In this document: positions 8,669 to 17,204 of the stretch, one piece after another
Layout: each line of letters opens with the position of its first letter
How positions within the stretch are numbered: the first letter of the stretch is position 1
Origin: Candidatus Gastranaerophilales bacterium
GTDB lineage: Bacteria > Cyanobacteriota > Vampirovibrionia > Gastranaerophilales > Gastranaerophilaceae
DNA: 64,000 bases
Direction: 5' to 3'
Assembly (NCBI GenBank): GCA_944324285.1
Contig: CALUVR010000005.1
Span: forward strand, 41,130-105,129
Program-made: the position numbers and the translations under genes
Notes under the pieces: generated by a model
What the model was told of the DNA's origin: nothing
What the model saw: only the letters and a program-made list of their open reading frames with translations
Databases searched by the model: none

Positions 8669-9904
8669 TTATATTTTATTTAAAGCTTCACATTTTTTAA
8701 CAGTAATTTGTTCGGAGGTTTTGAGATTTTTTACGGAAACCGTACCGGATTTTATCTCATCTTCACCCAGAATAAGTGCAAAATCAGCGGCTTTGCCTGC
8801 TTTTTCGAGTTGTTTGGTGAACTTTTTATTAGTAAGATCAAATTCAACCGTTTTGCCTGCTGCGCGGAGTTCTTCCGCAAGAGCAAATGCATCTGACGGG
8901 GAATTTGATACAATATAAGCGTCAAGTTTTTGCGTTTCAACAAGAGGAAGGAGAGAATTAAGTCTTTCCATACCCATAGCCCAGCCGACGGCAGGAGTAT
9001 CGTCACCGCCGAGGTTTCTGACAAGGCTGTCATAGCGTCCGCCGCCGCATACAGCGTTTTGGGAGCCGAGGTTGTTTGATTTTATTTCAAAAACCGTTCT
9101 GTTATAATAATCCAGACCTCTTACAAGAAGTTTATTTTCAACATATTTAATTCTTAAAACATCCAGATAGGATTTTACGGCTCTGTAGTGTTCAGCGCAT
9201 TCTTCGCAGATAAAGTCGGATTGGATAACCTTTTGAATTTCAGGTTTTGCAAAAATTTCTTTGCAGGAGTCAACTTTACAATCCAGAAGACGGAGAGGAT
9301 TTTTTTCATATCTATTCTGGCAATCCTCGCATAAATTGTCGAATTCAGGTTTCAGGACTTCTTTAATTTTTGCCTTGTAAGCTTCGCGGCACTTAGGACA
9401 TCCGAGGGAATTTATTTCCACCTCTAAATCATTAAGCCCGAGGGCTTTCAGGTAATTAACCGCAAGCAAAATAACCTCTGCGTCAGCTGTCGGCTGTTTT
9501 ACGCCGAACATTTCAACACCTACCTGATGGAACTGGCGCTGTCTGCCCGCCTGCGGACGTTCGTAGCGGAACATCGGACCTTTATACCAGAGTTTAACAG
9601 GAGGCGAAAGTCTTGCCATGCCGTTTTCTATAAATGAACGCACGACTCCTGCCGTGTTTTCAGGACGGAGGGTCAGGGAGCGGTCGCTTTTTTCAAAAGT
9701 GTACATTTCTTTATTTACAATATCAGTTGTATCGCCCACCCCGCGTGCAAAAAGTTCGGTTGCTTCAAAAATCGGCGTCCTGATTTCTTTATAGCCGTAT
9801 TTTGAAAACACTTCAAGCGCTATTTTTTCCATACGCTGCCACGATGCAACGTCCTGAGGTAAAATGTCTTTTGTCCCTTTTATCACGTTTATAATTTTTG
9901 TCAT
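8669..9904 (-). CDS. hisS: Histidyl-tRNA synthetase
   Basis: 411-aa class II aminoacyl-tRNA synthetase charging tRNA-His. Seen: N-terminal GTKDILPQD, motif 2 region GPMFRYERPQAGRQRQFHQ, the histidine-binding signature LVRGLDYYNRTVFE, a Cys-rich insertion (several CxxC pairs, about residues 165-230), motif 3 VGWAMGMERL and the anticodon-binding C-terminus. Length is normal. The ATG lies 6 nt after a consensus -10 box and has no Shine-Dalgarno, so the mRNA should be leaderless. First gene of a four-gene operon. Confidence 0.97.
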   Translation of the reverse strand: MTKIINVIKGTKDILPQDVASWQRMEKIALEVFSKYGYKEIRTPIFEATELFARGVGDTTDIVNKEMYTFEKSDRSLTLRPENTAGVVRSFIENGMARLSPPVKLWYKGPMFRYERPQAGRQRQFHQVGVEMFGVKQPTADAEVILLAVNYLKALGLNDLEVEINSLGCPKCREAYKAKIKEVLKPEFDNLCEDCQNRYEKNPLRLLDCKVDSCKEIFAKPEIQKVIQSDFICEECAEHYRAVKSYLDVLRIKYVENKLLVRGLDYYNRTVFEIKSNNLGSQNAVCGGGRYDSLVRNLGGDDTPAVGWAMGMERLNSLLPLVETQKLDAYIVSNSPSDAFALAEELRAAGKTVEFDLTNKKFTKQLEKAGKAADFALILGEDEIKSGTVSVKNLKTSEQITVKKCEALNKI

Positions 9905-9910
9905 AAAGCC

Positions 9911-9939
9911 ATTATAGTCTTTCGCCCCGTTATTGTCAA
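9911..9939 (-). promoter_or_regulatory. Consensus promoter giving a leaderless hisS mRNA
   Basis: TTGACA (9939-9934), exact 17-bp spacer, TATAAT (9916-9911), then six bases to the hisS ATG at 9904. Transcription should start at or next to the A of the start codon. Confidence 0.85.
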
Positions 9940-10031
9940 CGAAAATTTACGACATCTATTAATATACCGTCATAATAGATTGAAAAATTCCCCTATGTTT
10001 TATAAAATAAAGTATAATCTGAAGGAGTATT

Positions 10032-10745
10032 ATGACAGGAACACAAAAACGTATCTTAATCGTTGATGATGACGATGAAATAAGGGAATTACTGGAATTT
10101 GACGTCGGACAGAGCGGATATTTTGTTGACACCGCAAAAGACGGGCTGGAGGGGTTGAATAAAGCGCTCAACAATTCGTACGACCTTATTCTGCTTGATG
10201 TTATGATGCCAAAGATGAACGGGTTTGATGTTGCAAAAAACATCCGTCAGGCAAAGCTCGCTATCCCTATTTTAATGCTTACGGCAAAAGGTACAATTGA
10301 TGATAAGACTGAAGGTTTTGACTGCGGGGCGGACGATTACCTTGTGAAACCTTTTGATATTCAGGAAGTGCTTTTGAGAATAAAAGTCCTTTTAAGACGC
10401 AATCAGGTAGAAGATACCAATTCCCTCTCCGACGAAATCTTAAGCGCCGGAGATATCCAGATTTTTCCGGAAACTCTTGAGTGTATTATTATCAACAAGA
10501 GAATTAAACTCACACCGACGGAATTTGAAATTTTATACAGTTTAATGCAGCATTTTAACCAGCCGGTTACACTCGCAACGCTGCTGGACGAAGTCTGGGG
10601 TTATGACAGCAACGAAGATGTCCGTATGCTGAGAGTTCATGTGGGAGGGTTGAGAAATAAAATTGAACCTGATTCCAAAAATCCGAAATACCTCCATACA
10701 GTTACTAACGTGGGTTACAAATTGACTCCTTTTGCAGGAGAATAG
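10032..10745 (+). CDS. OmpR/PhoB-family response regulator
   Basis: 237 aa. Receiver domain: acidic pocket VDDDDE (about 11-16), phospho-acceptor Asp56 in LILLDVMMP, Thr in LTAKG and Lys in LVKPF. C-terminal winged helix of the OmpR type (about 140-235) with LTPTEFEIL and VRMLRVHVGGLRNKI. The ATG at 10032 has AAGGAG upstream. Its stop is one base from the start of the cognate kinase gene, so the pair is co-translated. Signal and regulon are unknown. Confidence 0.95.
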   Translation: MTGTQKRILIVDDDDEIRELLEFDVGQSGYFVDTAKDGLEGLNKALNNSYDLILLDVMMPKMNGFDVAKNIRQAKLAIPILMLTAKGTIDDKTEGFDCGADDYLVKPFDIQEVLLRIKVLLRRNQVEDTNSLSDEILSAGDIQIFPETLECIIINKRIKLTPTEFEILYSLMQHFNQPVTLATLLDEVWGYDSNEDVRMLRVHVGGLRNKIEPDSKNPKYLHTVTNVGYKLTPFAGE

Positions 10746-10746
10746 C

Positions 10747-12429
10747 ATGTTTTTAAAATTAAAAAGGTTAAAAATCGTTGAACAAATCGGAATTGTATTT
10801 TTCTTTGCGGTTCTGATACCTATGTGCGTGAGCGGGTTTATTATCAACAATATTAACCAGCACTCAATGCGCCACCAGCTTAGAGAATCCGCCGTTCTTA
10901 TAGCTAATATGGTGTCTGATGAGATAGATTTTTTCTCAAACACAATTAACAATAACCTTGAACAAATCGCGTTTTCGCTTGATTTCATCCCAACGAAGGC
11001 ACAGAAAACAAAATACCTCAAAAATGTTTCTTCAAACTTTGACAACTGTGAAAAAATTGAAATCGTCGGGTCAAAAGAAGAACTTGAAAAAATTCATAAA
11101 GAAAACAGTCTTTTAAATAAAGCAACAGTATCAATTCCGCTTGATAAAACGAATTTTCTTGTTGCAACATATACAATTCAGGCGCTGCAGGATGAGCTTT
11201 TTCAGTCATTAAAAGATGACGCGCGGCAGATTTATGTAATGACAAATGAAGGCAAACTCATTGCCTCGCATAATTATACTGAAAGTGTCTTTGAAGAAAC
11301 TCTCTCGCTTTTACCGAAAAAGCTCAAACTGAACAGCCCCGTAATCTTCGGCGACGTTAAAAACCAGCCGCTTGTATATGTTCACAAAAACGATCCGCCG
11401 ATTACGATTATCGTAAACACAACGGAAAGAGTTACCCAAAAAGCAATTAACAATAACCGCGCAAAAATAATTCTTTCGTTTATTCTTGCAACTCTTGTTA
11501 TAATTTTTGTAACCGCACTATACACATATTATCTTTATATTAATATAAGGCAGCTATTTAAAGGTATTATCGCAATTTCAAAAGGGAACTACGAACGCCA
11601 GATAAGGCTTTTGACAACTGCCTTCACCCCTCATGAAATTGTTTTCCTTGCATTTGAATTTAACCGTATGGCAGGCGAAATCCATAAATCTTACCTCCAA
11701 TTAAAGCAAAATAACATCGAATTAAAACAGTTGAACGAATTCCGCTCAAACCTCATTGACACGGTAAGCCATGAATTAAGAACCCCTCTGACAAGCATTC
11801 AAGGCTATACTTCACGGCTTTTGAGGCAGGATATTAAAATTGACGAGGAAACAAAGCAAAAATCACTCAGAATAATTAAAGAACAATCAGAAAGGCTGAA
11901 ACGATTAATAGAGGATTTATTGACAATACCGGATATTGAAGGCATGCGGCTTCGCACAAATGTGGAAAGCGTTTGGCTTCCGGAGGTTATGGAAACCGCT
12001 AAACTCCTCGTAAAAAATAAAGACAACAAAGAAATCGTAATAAATATCCCCGAAAATTTCCCTAATGTTTCGGGTGACAAAAACAGGCTTGAACAGGTTT
12101 TTGTGAATTTAATCGAAAACGCCGTAAAATACGCCTATCCTGATACAACAATTGTTGTTGACGGAGTTGTGGAAGGCGATATTGCAAAAATTTTCGTGAA
12201 AAACGACTGCGACGTAATCCCGCCTAAGAAATTAAACACCCTTTTTGAAAAATTTATGCGTCTTGACGACAACACAACCCGCACAACCCGCGGAACAGGA
12301 TTGGGGCTGTTTATAGTAAAAGGGCTTGTGGAAGCCATGCAGGGTGATATAAAATTAACCTCCGATGAAAAATGCGGATTCTGTGTTGAAGTAGACCTGA
12401 AACTTGCAACCGATGAGGCTGTTGTATGA
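10747..12429 (+). CDS. Membrane sensor histidine kinase
   Basis: 560 aa. Order: membrane helix (about 13-32), periplasmic sensor of about 200 aa, second helix (about 238-262), HAMP, HisKA with phospho-His in DTVSHELRTPLTSIQGY, then HATPase with N box NRLEQVFVNLIENAVKYA, F box LFEKF and G2 box TRGTGLGLFIV. Odd: the G1 box, usually DNGPGIP, reads NDCDVIP, losing the key Asp and both Gly; ATP binding may be weakened. The ATG at 10747 with GGAG upstream is preferred over an upstream TTG. It overlaps tadA by four bases (ATGA). Confidence 0.92.
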   Translation: MFLKLKRLKIVEQIGIVFFFAVLIPMCVSGFIINNINQHSMRHQLRESAVLIANMVSDEIDFFSNTINNNLEQIAFSLDFIPTKAQKTKYLKNVSSNFDNCEKIEIVGSKEELEKIHKENSLLNKATVSIPLDKTNFLVATYTIQALQDELFQSLKDDARQIYVMTNEGKLIASHNYTESVFEETLSLLPKKLKLNSPVIFGDVKNQPLVYVHKNDPPITIIVNTTERVTQKAINNNRAKIILSFILATLVIIFVTALYTYYLYINIRQLFKGIIAISKGNYERQIRLLTTAFTPHEIVFLAFEFNRMAGEIHKSYLQLKQNNIELKQLNEFRSNLIDTVSHELRTPLTSIQGYTSRLLRQDIKIDEETKQKSLRIIKEQSERLKRLIEDLLTIPDIEGMRLRTNVESVWLPEVMETAKLLVKNKDNKEIVINIPENFPNVSGDKNRLEQVFVNLIENAVKYAYPDTTIVVDGVVEGDIAKIFVKNDCDVIPPKKLNTLFEKFMRLDDNTTRTTRGTGLGLFIVKGLVEAMQGDIKLTSDEKCGFCVEVDLKLATDEAVV

Positions 12430-12857
12430 TGGAAAGAGCCATAAAAGCGGCAGAAAACGCCGCGGGCGAAATTGCAGTCGGGGCGGTTATTGTAAAAGAC
12501 CGAGAGGTTATTGCCTCTGCCTGTAACCAAAAAGAAGCCCTGAAAGATGTCACGGCGCACGCAGAAATTCTTGCAATCCGCGAAGCCGAAAAAAAACTCG
12601 GGGGCTGGCGGCTTGATGACTGTGAAATGTATGTTACTCTTGAACCATGCCCGATGTGTGCCTGGGCAATCGTTCAATCGCGAATAAAAACCGTTTACTT
12701 TGGCTCATACGATACAAACTATGGTGCCTTAGGCTCTGTACTTGATGTGAGAAAACTTTCCGGTTCAAAACTGAAAGTCTACGGTGGAATTATGGAGAGA
12801 GAATGCGACGAACTCTTAGCAAAGTGTTTTAAAGCTTTGAGAGAAGGGGACGGATAA
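12426..12857 (+). CDS. tadA: tRNA-adenosine deaminase TadA
   Basis: 143-aa zinc cytidine/adenosine-deaminase fold that makes inosine at the wobble position of tRNA-Arg. Zinc site: HAE (His, with the proton-shuttling Glu) in VTAHAEILAI and PCPMC in TLEPCPMCAWAIVQ. The usual PCPMCAGA has Trp in place of Gly here. Further TadA residues: YFGSYDTNYGALGS. Start overlaps the kinase stop as ATGA, so it is translated from the two-component transcript. Confidence 0.9.
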   Translation: MMERAIKAAENAAGEIAVGAVIVKDREVIASACNQKEALKDVTAHAEILAIREAEKKLGGWRLDDCEMYVTLEPCPMCAWAIVQSRIKTVYFGSYDTNYGALGSVLDVRKLSGSKLKVYGGIMERECDELLAKCFKALREGDG

Positions 12858-12886
12858 TTTAGTTGAATGTATGAATGGTTACCTTT

Positions 12887-13100
12887 CTTCCCTCTCCCTC
12901 AAGGGGAGAGGGGATGAGTGTTACCCCCCTTGTAAAGAGGGGAGATAAAGGGGGGATTCTGACTCCCTTCGTAAGGAAGGTGGCGCAAAGCGCCGGTGGA
13001 TTTTATCTTTTACCCCTCTACCGCCCTGCAGGCACCCTCTCCCGCAATGTGCGGGATACATCGTTGGGCAAGTATGCCCAACCGACCTTTTTACTCTTTC
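12887..13100. repeat. Interspersed GC-rich palindromic repeat block
   Basis: Fills the 340-bp gap after tadA. It contains CCCTCTCCCTCAAGGGGAGA, CTCCCTTCGTAAGGAAGG, GGCGCAAAGCGCC and TTGGGCAAGTATGCCCAA, each an inverted repeat. A reading frame crosses it and joins the real gene at 13199, but its peptide has the same low-complexity look as at the other copies, so I treat it as non-coding. Confidence 0.85.
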
Positions 13101-13144
13101 AACCCTTCACTAAAATTCCCCTTTATATTAATCTTGATTTTGTA

Positions 13145-13173
13145 TTGACAAATTCAAGATGCAGAGTTATAAT
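13145..13173 (+). promoter_or_regulatory. Consensus promoter of His/Cys-rich protein gene
   Basis: TTGACA (13145-13150), 17-bp spacer, TATAAT (13168-13173). Both hexamers and the spacing are perfect, so strong expression is expected; the leader is about 20 nt and carries AGAAAGGAG. Confidence 0.85.
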
Positions 13174-13198
13174 ATTATTAAATAGAAAGGAGAATGAT

Positions 13199-13513
13199 AT
13201 GTTTTTTAGCAGAGAAGGCTGCGGCTGCGGTCACCACGGTGAAGAACACCATTGCAGACACGAATTTGAAGGAGAAAGCTCTCATTGTAATCACGAGGAA
13301 GGACATCACCACTGCCATAGAGAAGAAGGTCAAAATGGCTGCTGCGGACACGGCGGCAGACGACAGGGCGCAGGGCGCAAAAAAAATTGCGAAAAAATTC
13401 CCTATAACAGAAGATTAAGCGAAGAAAGCGTTAATCTTATTAAGGAATTTGCCGCAAGAAACAATATTACGGAAACTGAAGCTCTCGAACGGGCAATTCA
13501 GTCACTTAAATAA
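13199..13513 (+). CDS. His/Cys-rich small protein with C-terminal helical (RHH-like) segment
   Basis: 104 aa in two parts. Residues 1 to about 62 hold 12 His and 8 Cys plus many Glu, in HHGEEHHC, HCNHEEGHHHCH and GCCGHGG patterns: a probable soft-metal (Zn, Ni or Cu) store or sensor. A basic linker GGRRQGAGRKK follows, then LSEESVNLIKEFAARNN and ETEALERAIQSL, which resembles a ribbon-helix-helix/CopG segment. The start at 13199 is fixed by AAAGGAG 6 nt upstream and a perfect promoter; longer frames run through repeat DNA. A metal-responsive DNA-binding protein is possible but not shown. Confidence 0.8.
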   Translation: MFFSREGCGCGHHGEEHHCRHEFEGESSHCNHEEGHHHCHREEGQNGCCGHGGRRQGAGRKKNCEKIPYNRRLSEESVNLIKEFAARNNITETEALERAIQSLK

Positions 13514-13518
13514 TTTTA

Positions 13519-13546
13519 AAAAAGGGCTTTTAAAAAAGCCCTTTTT
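13519..13546 (+). terminator. Terminator of His/Cys-rich protein gene
   Basis: Stem AAAAAGGGC (13519-13527) / GCCCTTTTT (13538-13546), with further T/A pairs in the loop, starting six bases after the stop codon. Confidence 0.88.
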
Positions 13547-13573
13547 AATAAAAAATTATACCCACCCGGGTTA

Positions 13574-13602
13574 TTACCTTTCTATATTCAGCCACGTATA
13601 AT
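13574..13602 (+). promoter_or_regulatory. Probable promoter of the 242-aa repeat protein
   Basis: TTACCT (13574-13579), 17-bp spacer, TATAAT (13597-13602); leader about 50 nt. Confidence 0.45.
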
Positions 13603-13661
13603 GTTTGAAACAACAAAAGCAATCGGAATGCATTTTTCCGCGAACATGAGGGTTTAAAGTT

Positions 13662-14390
13662 ATGGTTTCAAACTTAATTGAAAATTTACAACACAATATT
13701 AAAGAATTTTCTCTTATTCCAAAATCAGTATTTGTAGAGTTTGAGGAGATTTACAAAGATGAAATTATCTACAGAAAAAATACGAACAAAATCGACTCAG
13801 TCACAAAATTCAGCCAGAAAACAGGCAAAAAAATTAAGGTTATAAAATATGACTACTTTGACGATTCAAAAATAAAATCCATTGATGAATTTGACGAAAA
13901 TACCGGTAAAAAGCTTAAGACAACCACTTTTACTCTTTTTAAATCCGTCACTGAGTACGATATTCCGTCCGGGAAAAAACTTCGCACCCTAAACTATCAC
14001 TATCGCGACGAAAACAGACTTTCTTCAATTCATGAATACAATCTAAAGTTTGAAAAAGTTACCAAAATAATTGTTTTCCGCAGCGACGGAAAGAGTGTAA
14101 GCATGATAAAAGAGTTAAACCCTAAAACAGAAATGATTGAAAAATGCATAAGCTTTAAACGGGATTCCAATACCATAAGTTCAATTTCAAAATACGACTT
14201 TGACGGCAACAAAACTGTCAAAACAACTATGTATTACAGTGGTCTTAGCACCGGAGCGGATAAGCGAACCATGCAGAAAAAATACAATTTCGGAGATATT
14301 AAACCGCTCACTGCCGCAGAAAAAGTTATGAAAGATAAGCTTATAGACAATTTATTTAAAAACAGACTGTCATTTTCCATGCTGTCATGA
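13662..14390 (+). CDS. Hypothetical protein with beta-hairpin (YwqK/MORN-like) repeats
   Basis: 242 aa, no signal peptide. About seven degenerate units of 20-25 residues can be lined up, with a core like F-x-x-x-T-G-K-K-x-K-x-x (SQKTGKKIKVIKYDY, DENTGKKLKTTTFTLF, IPSGKKLRTLNYHY). This pattern resembles the antitoxin-YwqK/MORN-type repeat families, but I cannot name the family. A related repeat is seen in the protein at 43707-44663. The ribosome site (GAGGG, 10 nt away) is weak. Function unknown. Confidence 0.7.
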   Translation: MVSNLIENLQHNIKEFSLIPKSVFVEFEEIYKDEIIYRKNTNKIDSVTKFSQKTGKKIKVIKYDYFDDSKIKSIDEFDENTGKKLKTTTFTLFKSVTEYDIPSGKKLRTLNYHYRDENRLSSIHEYNLKFEKVTKIIVFRSDGKSVSMIKELNPKTEMIEKCISFKRDSNTISSISKYDFDGNKTVKTTMYYSGLSTGADKRTMQKKYNFGDIKPLTAAEKVMKDKLIDNLFKNRLSFSMLS

Positions 14391-14419
14391 TAGAATTATG
14401 CAAACAGGAGGATTGCAAA

Positions 14420-15226
14420 ATGGCAGGAATTTTGAATTTACAATTTACGCCAACGGCAGGTGACAAACAAGCAAACCTGGAAAAAGTCCGTGATATGATA
14501 AGCGGATACCATGATAAACCTCTTGACCTTGTGATTATGCCGGAGTTTTTTTCAACATCCATTGATGATAAATCAATGGTTAATGAACCCGAAGATGAAA
14601 ATGGCGGATGCGTCACGGAATTTTTGTCCGATGTTGCAAAAACATACAACACTAATATTATCTGCGGGTCTGTTATGGAAAAATCCGAAGCAGGATTATA
14701 CAATACTTCGTTTGTACTGAACAGAAACGGTAAAATCACAGGCAAATACAGAAAAATTCACCTTTATAATTATTTTGGCGGAAACGAGGGCACCTATTCA
14801 ATCCCGGGGAATACTCCGCTTGTTGTTGATATGGATTTTGCAAAAGTCGGAGTTACTTTGTGTTTTGATATAAAATTCCCTATGCTTTACCGTGAACTCA
14901 TCAAGCAGGGCGCTGAAATTATTGTTTCACCTTCTGCGTGGAGTATTCCGAAAAAAGCTCCTGCAAAAGAAAAAGACATTTTCAAAAACACATGGCAGGC
15001 TATGAATATTTGCCGCGCAACAGAAAGCCTTGTTTACTTTGTTACCTCAAACCTTGCCGGAAACACAAATCCTTTTGTCGAAAGTATAGGAAATTCTATG
15101 ATAACAGGTCCTATGGGAGAGGTTATCTCTAATCTTGAGGATAAAGATACTGCTGGATATGCGGATTTGGATATGAAGATAGTAAGGGATTTTAAAGGCA
15201 AAGTGCCTGTCGCGCTTATTGATTAA
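14420..15226 (+). CDS. Carbon-nitrogen hydrolase (nitrilase superfamily amidase)
   Basis: 268 aa. The Glu-Lys-Cys triad of the superfamily is visible: Glu in VIMPEFFS, Lys in GKYRKIHLYNYF, Cys in GVTLCFDIKFPMLYREL. Such enzymes cleave amides such as omega-amides or N-carbamoyl compounds; FGGNEGTYSIPGN and SPSAWS resemble the omega-amidase-like branch. The ATG at 14420 is chosen over one at 14387 because AGGAGG lies 8 nt upstream. The substrate cannot be told. Confidence 0.88.
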   Translation: MAGILNLQFTPTAGDKQANLEKVRDMISGYHDKPLDLVIMPEFFSTSIDDKSMVNEPEDENGGCVTEFLSDVAKTYNTNIICGSVMEKSEAGLYNTSFVLNRNGKITGKYRKIHLYNYFGGNEGTYSIPGNTPLVVDMDFAKVGVTLCFDIKFPMLYRELIKQGAEIIVSPSAWSIPKKAPAKEKDIFKNTWQAMNICRATESLVYFVTSNLAGNTNPFVESIGNSMITGPMGEVISNLEDKDTAGYADLDMKIVRDFKGKVPVALID

Positions 15227-15259
15227 GAGTTTTAAGATACTAGAGCCATGAGTTGTTAT

Positions 15260-15444
15260 TAATAAAAAGACACGTCATTCCGCAATCGCAGTACCGCCTG
15301 CAGCTGCAACTATGCGATTGTTGGTCGGTGGAGAAAGGACTTTCAGCAATCCGCCTGCACCTCTTTTGCAAGGGGGGATTAATAAAATATTACGTCATTC
15401 CGGAAGCGTAGAAAAACTGATTGAGGCGGAAGCTGAAATCAAGT
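15260..15444. repeat. Repeat-derived intergenic DNA before the der inverted repeat
   Basis: Contains ACGTCATTCCGCAATCGCAG and a second ACGTCATTCCGGAAGCG block, the same module type as inside the arms on either side of der. No coding frame is convincing. Confidence 0.65.
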
Positions 15445-15734
15445 TTTTCCAGCTATGCGGAATCGCATTCCCGTTGAATGTAACGTAATGCGATCCCGGG
15501 TCGGAGCCCGGGATGACGTATCTACAATGTCCGCCTTTTTTGCAAGGGAGATATACATAAGCCCCCTCTCCCCTTGAGGGTGAGGGTGAGGGGTAAGGGG
15601 TAAAAGAGAAAACCCACCGGCACTTACGTGCCACCTCCCTTACAAACAAAGGCAAAAAATCCCCCCTGCCCCCCTTTACAAGGGGGGTAACACTCATCCC
15701 ATCGCCCTCTGAAAAAGGGTGCCCGCAGGGCAGG
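15445..15734. repeat. Left arm of the inverted repeat flanking der
   Basis: About 290 bp whose reverse complement closely matches 17205-17484 beyond the other end of der, with a few small indels. It carries the palindrome TCCCGGGTCGGAGCCCGGGA, GGCACTTACGTGCC and the CCCTCTCCCC/GGGTGAGGG module. A frame (15395-15697, minus) crosses it but is repeat-derived. Confidence 0.9.
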
Positions 15735-15811
15735 TGAGGGGTGAGGGACTCTTAAAAGATACTAAGGCATTAAAAGGGGATATCGCCTCACTTTGCATGG
15801 ATATTGTTAAC

Positions 15812-15840
15812 TTGTAGAGAATACTTTTTCATGTTATAGT
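15812..15840 (+). promoter_or_regulatory. Promoter giving a leaderless der mRNA
   Basis: TTGTAG (15812-15817), 17-bp spacer, TATAGT (15835-15840), six bases, then the der ATG at 15847. No Shine-Dalgarno. The promoter lies inside the segment bounded by the inverted arms. Confidence 0.75.
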
Positions 15841-15846
15841 TGTCGT

Positions 15847-17184
15847 ATGGAAAGAAAACCAATAGTTGCAATAGTCGGCAGACCGAATGTGGGTAAATCA
15901 ACCCTCGTGAACCGCCTTGTAGGTTCTAGAAATTCTATCGTGGATGATTTGCCCGGGGTTACGCGCGACAGAATTTATTTTGATGTTGAATGGCAAAATA
16001 AAGTTTTTACGGTAATCGACACCGGCGGTATTATTCCGAGTGATGAAGATGAAATTATGGTATCCATCTTTGATCAGGCAAAAATTGCCTGTGAAGAGGC
16101 TGATAAAATAGTTTTTCTGGTTGATGGAAAAGACGGCGTTAACCCTGTGGATTACGATATTGCAAACATTCTAAGACAATCAGGGAAACCGGTGTTCCTA
16201 GCAGTAAATAAACTCGATAATCCTGAATCCTATCTTATGGTGAACGATTTTTATTCGCTTGCACTTGGCGAGCCTCTTGGAATATCGGCACTTCACGGAA
16301 GCGGCGGAGTCGGTGATTTACTGGATATTATTACGGAAGATTTTGAGGCTACAGATGAACTTCCCGAAGAAGAAAAAAAGATTAAAATTGCTATTGTCGG
16401 ACGTCCGAATGCAGGCAAATCGTCTATCGTTAATGCTTTGCTGAATGAGGAGAGAGTAATAGTTTCTGATGTTTCAGGAACTACCCGTGACAGTATTGAC
16501 AGTTATGTTACATATAACAATCGTGAATTTATTATTGTCGATACTGCAGGAATAAGAAAAAAATCAAAAGTCGATTATGGTGTCGAAAAATTCGCGGTTG
16601 ACCGCGCAATCCGCTCAATCAGAGATTGTGACGTCGCACTTCTTGTAATTGATGCTACAGAAGGGATTTCCGATCAGGATAAGAAAATTTCTTCAATTAT
16701 AACGGAAGCCGGAAAGGGCTTAATTATCGCAATTAACAAATGGGACTTGATAGAGGACAAAAAATCCAACACTATCAATCAGTTTGATAAAAAATTATCA
16801 AATGATATTCCGTTTTTGGAATTCGCGCCGAAAATTTACATTAGTGCTAAAACAAAACAAAGGCTGAATAAAATTTTTGAACAAGCTGCTGAAGTTTATG
16901 AACAGTGTACAAAGCGCGTTTCTACAGGGTTATTGAATAAAGTTGTAAAAGAACTCTATGCTCTGAACCCGCCGACATCCATAAAAGGCAAACGCTTAAA
17001 AATCCTTTATTCAACACAATCGGATGTTCAGCCGCCGACATTTGTGCTGTTTGCCAATAATGCTGATTTGTTGAAAGATCATTACAAACGTTATATTGAA
17101 AATAAACTGCGTGAGGCGTTTGGCTTTTTCGGGACTCCGATAAGAATTTTTGTCAGAGAGCGGAGCGATAAAGATAAGAAATAA
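15847..17184 (+). CDS. der: Ribosome-associated GTPase Der (EngA)
   Basis: 445-aa double GTPase needed for 50S ribosome assembly. Two G domains are clear: GRPNVGKSTLVNRL with DTGG and NKLD (first) and GRPNAGKSSIVNALL with DTAGI and NKWDL (second), followed by the KH-like C-terminus. Length is normal. The gene is alone between two inverted copies of a 290-bp repeat and is read from a leaderless promoter. Confidence 0.97.
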   Translation: MERKPIVAIVGRPNVGKSTLVNRLVGSRNSIVDDLPGVTRDRIYFDVEWQNKVFTVIDTGGIIPSDEDEIMVSIFDQAKIACEEADKIVFLVDGKDGVNPVDYDIANILRQSGKPVFLAVNKLDNPESYLMVNDFYSLALGEPLGISALHGSGGVGDLLDIITEDFEATDELPEEEKKIKIAIVGRPNAGKSSIVNALLNEERVIVSDVSGTTRDSIDSYVTYNNREFIIVDTAGIRKKSKVDYGVEKFAVDRAIRSIRDCDVALLVIDATEGISDQDKKISSIITEAGKGLIIAINKWDLIEDKKSNTINQFDKKLSNDIPFLEFAPKIYISAKTKQRLNKIFEQAAEVYEQCTKRVSTGLLNKVVKELYALNPPTSIKGKRLKILYSTQSDVQPPTFVLFANNADLLKDHYKRYIENKLREAFGFFGTPIRIFVRERSDKDKK

Positions 17185-17204
17185 AAAATTTCCAATTATC
17201 CTCG

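Noticed and set aside
12875..13198. Long in-frame N-terminal extension of the His/Cys-rich gene
   Set aside because: It reads through interspersed repeat DNA; the promoter and ribosome site place the start at 13199.
13601..13657. 18-codon leader peptide before the 242-aa gene
   Set aside because: Its ATG overlaps the -10 box, so it would not be in the transcript.
15395..15697. 100-aa frame on the minus strand, and similar frames at 17150-17581
   Set aside because: Both are translations of the palindromic repeat arms; they have no ribosome site and repeat-derived composition.
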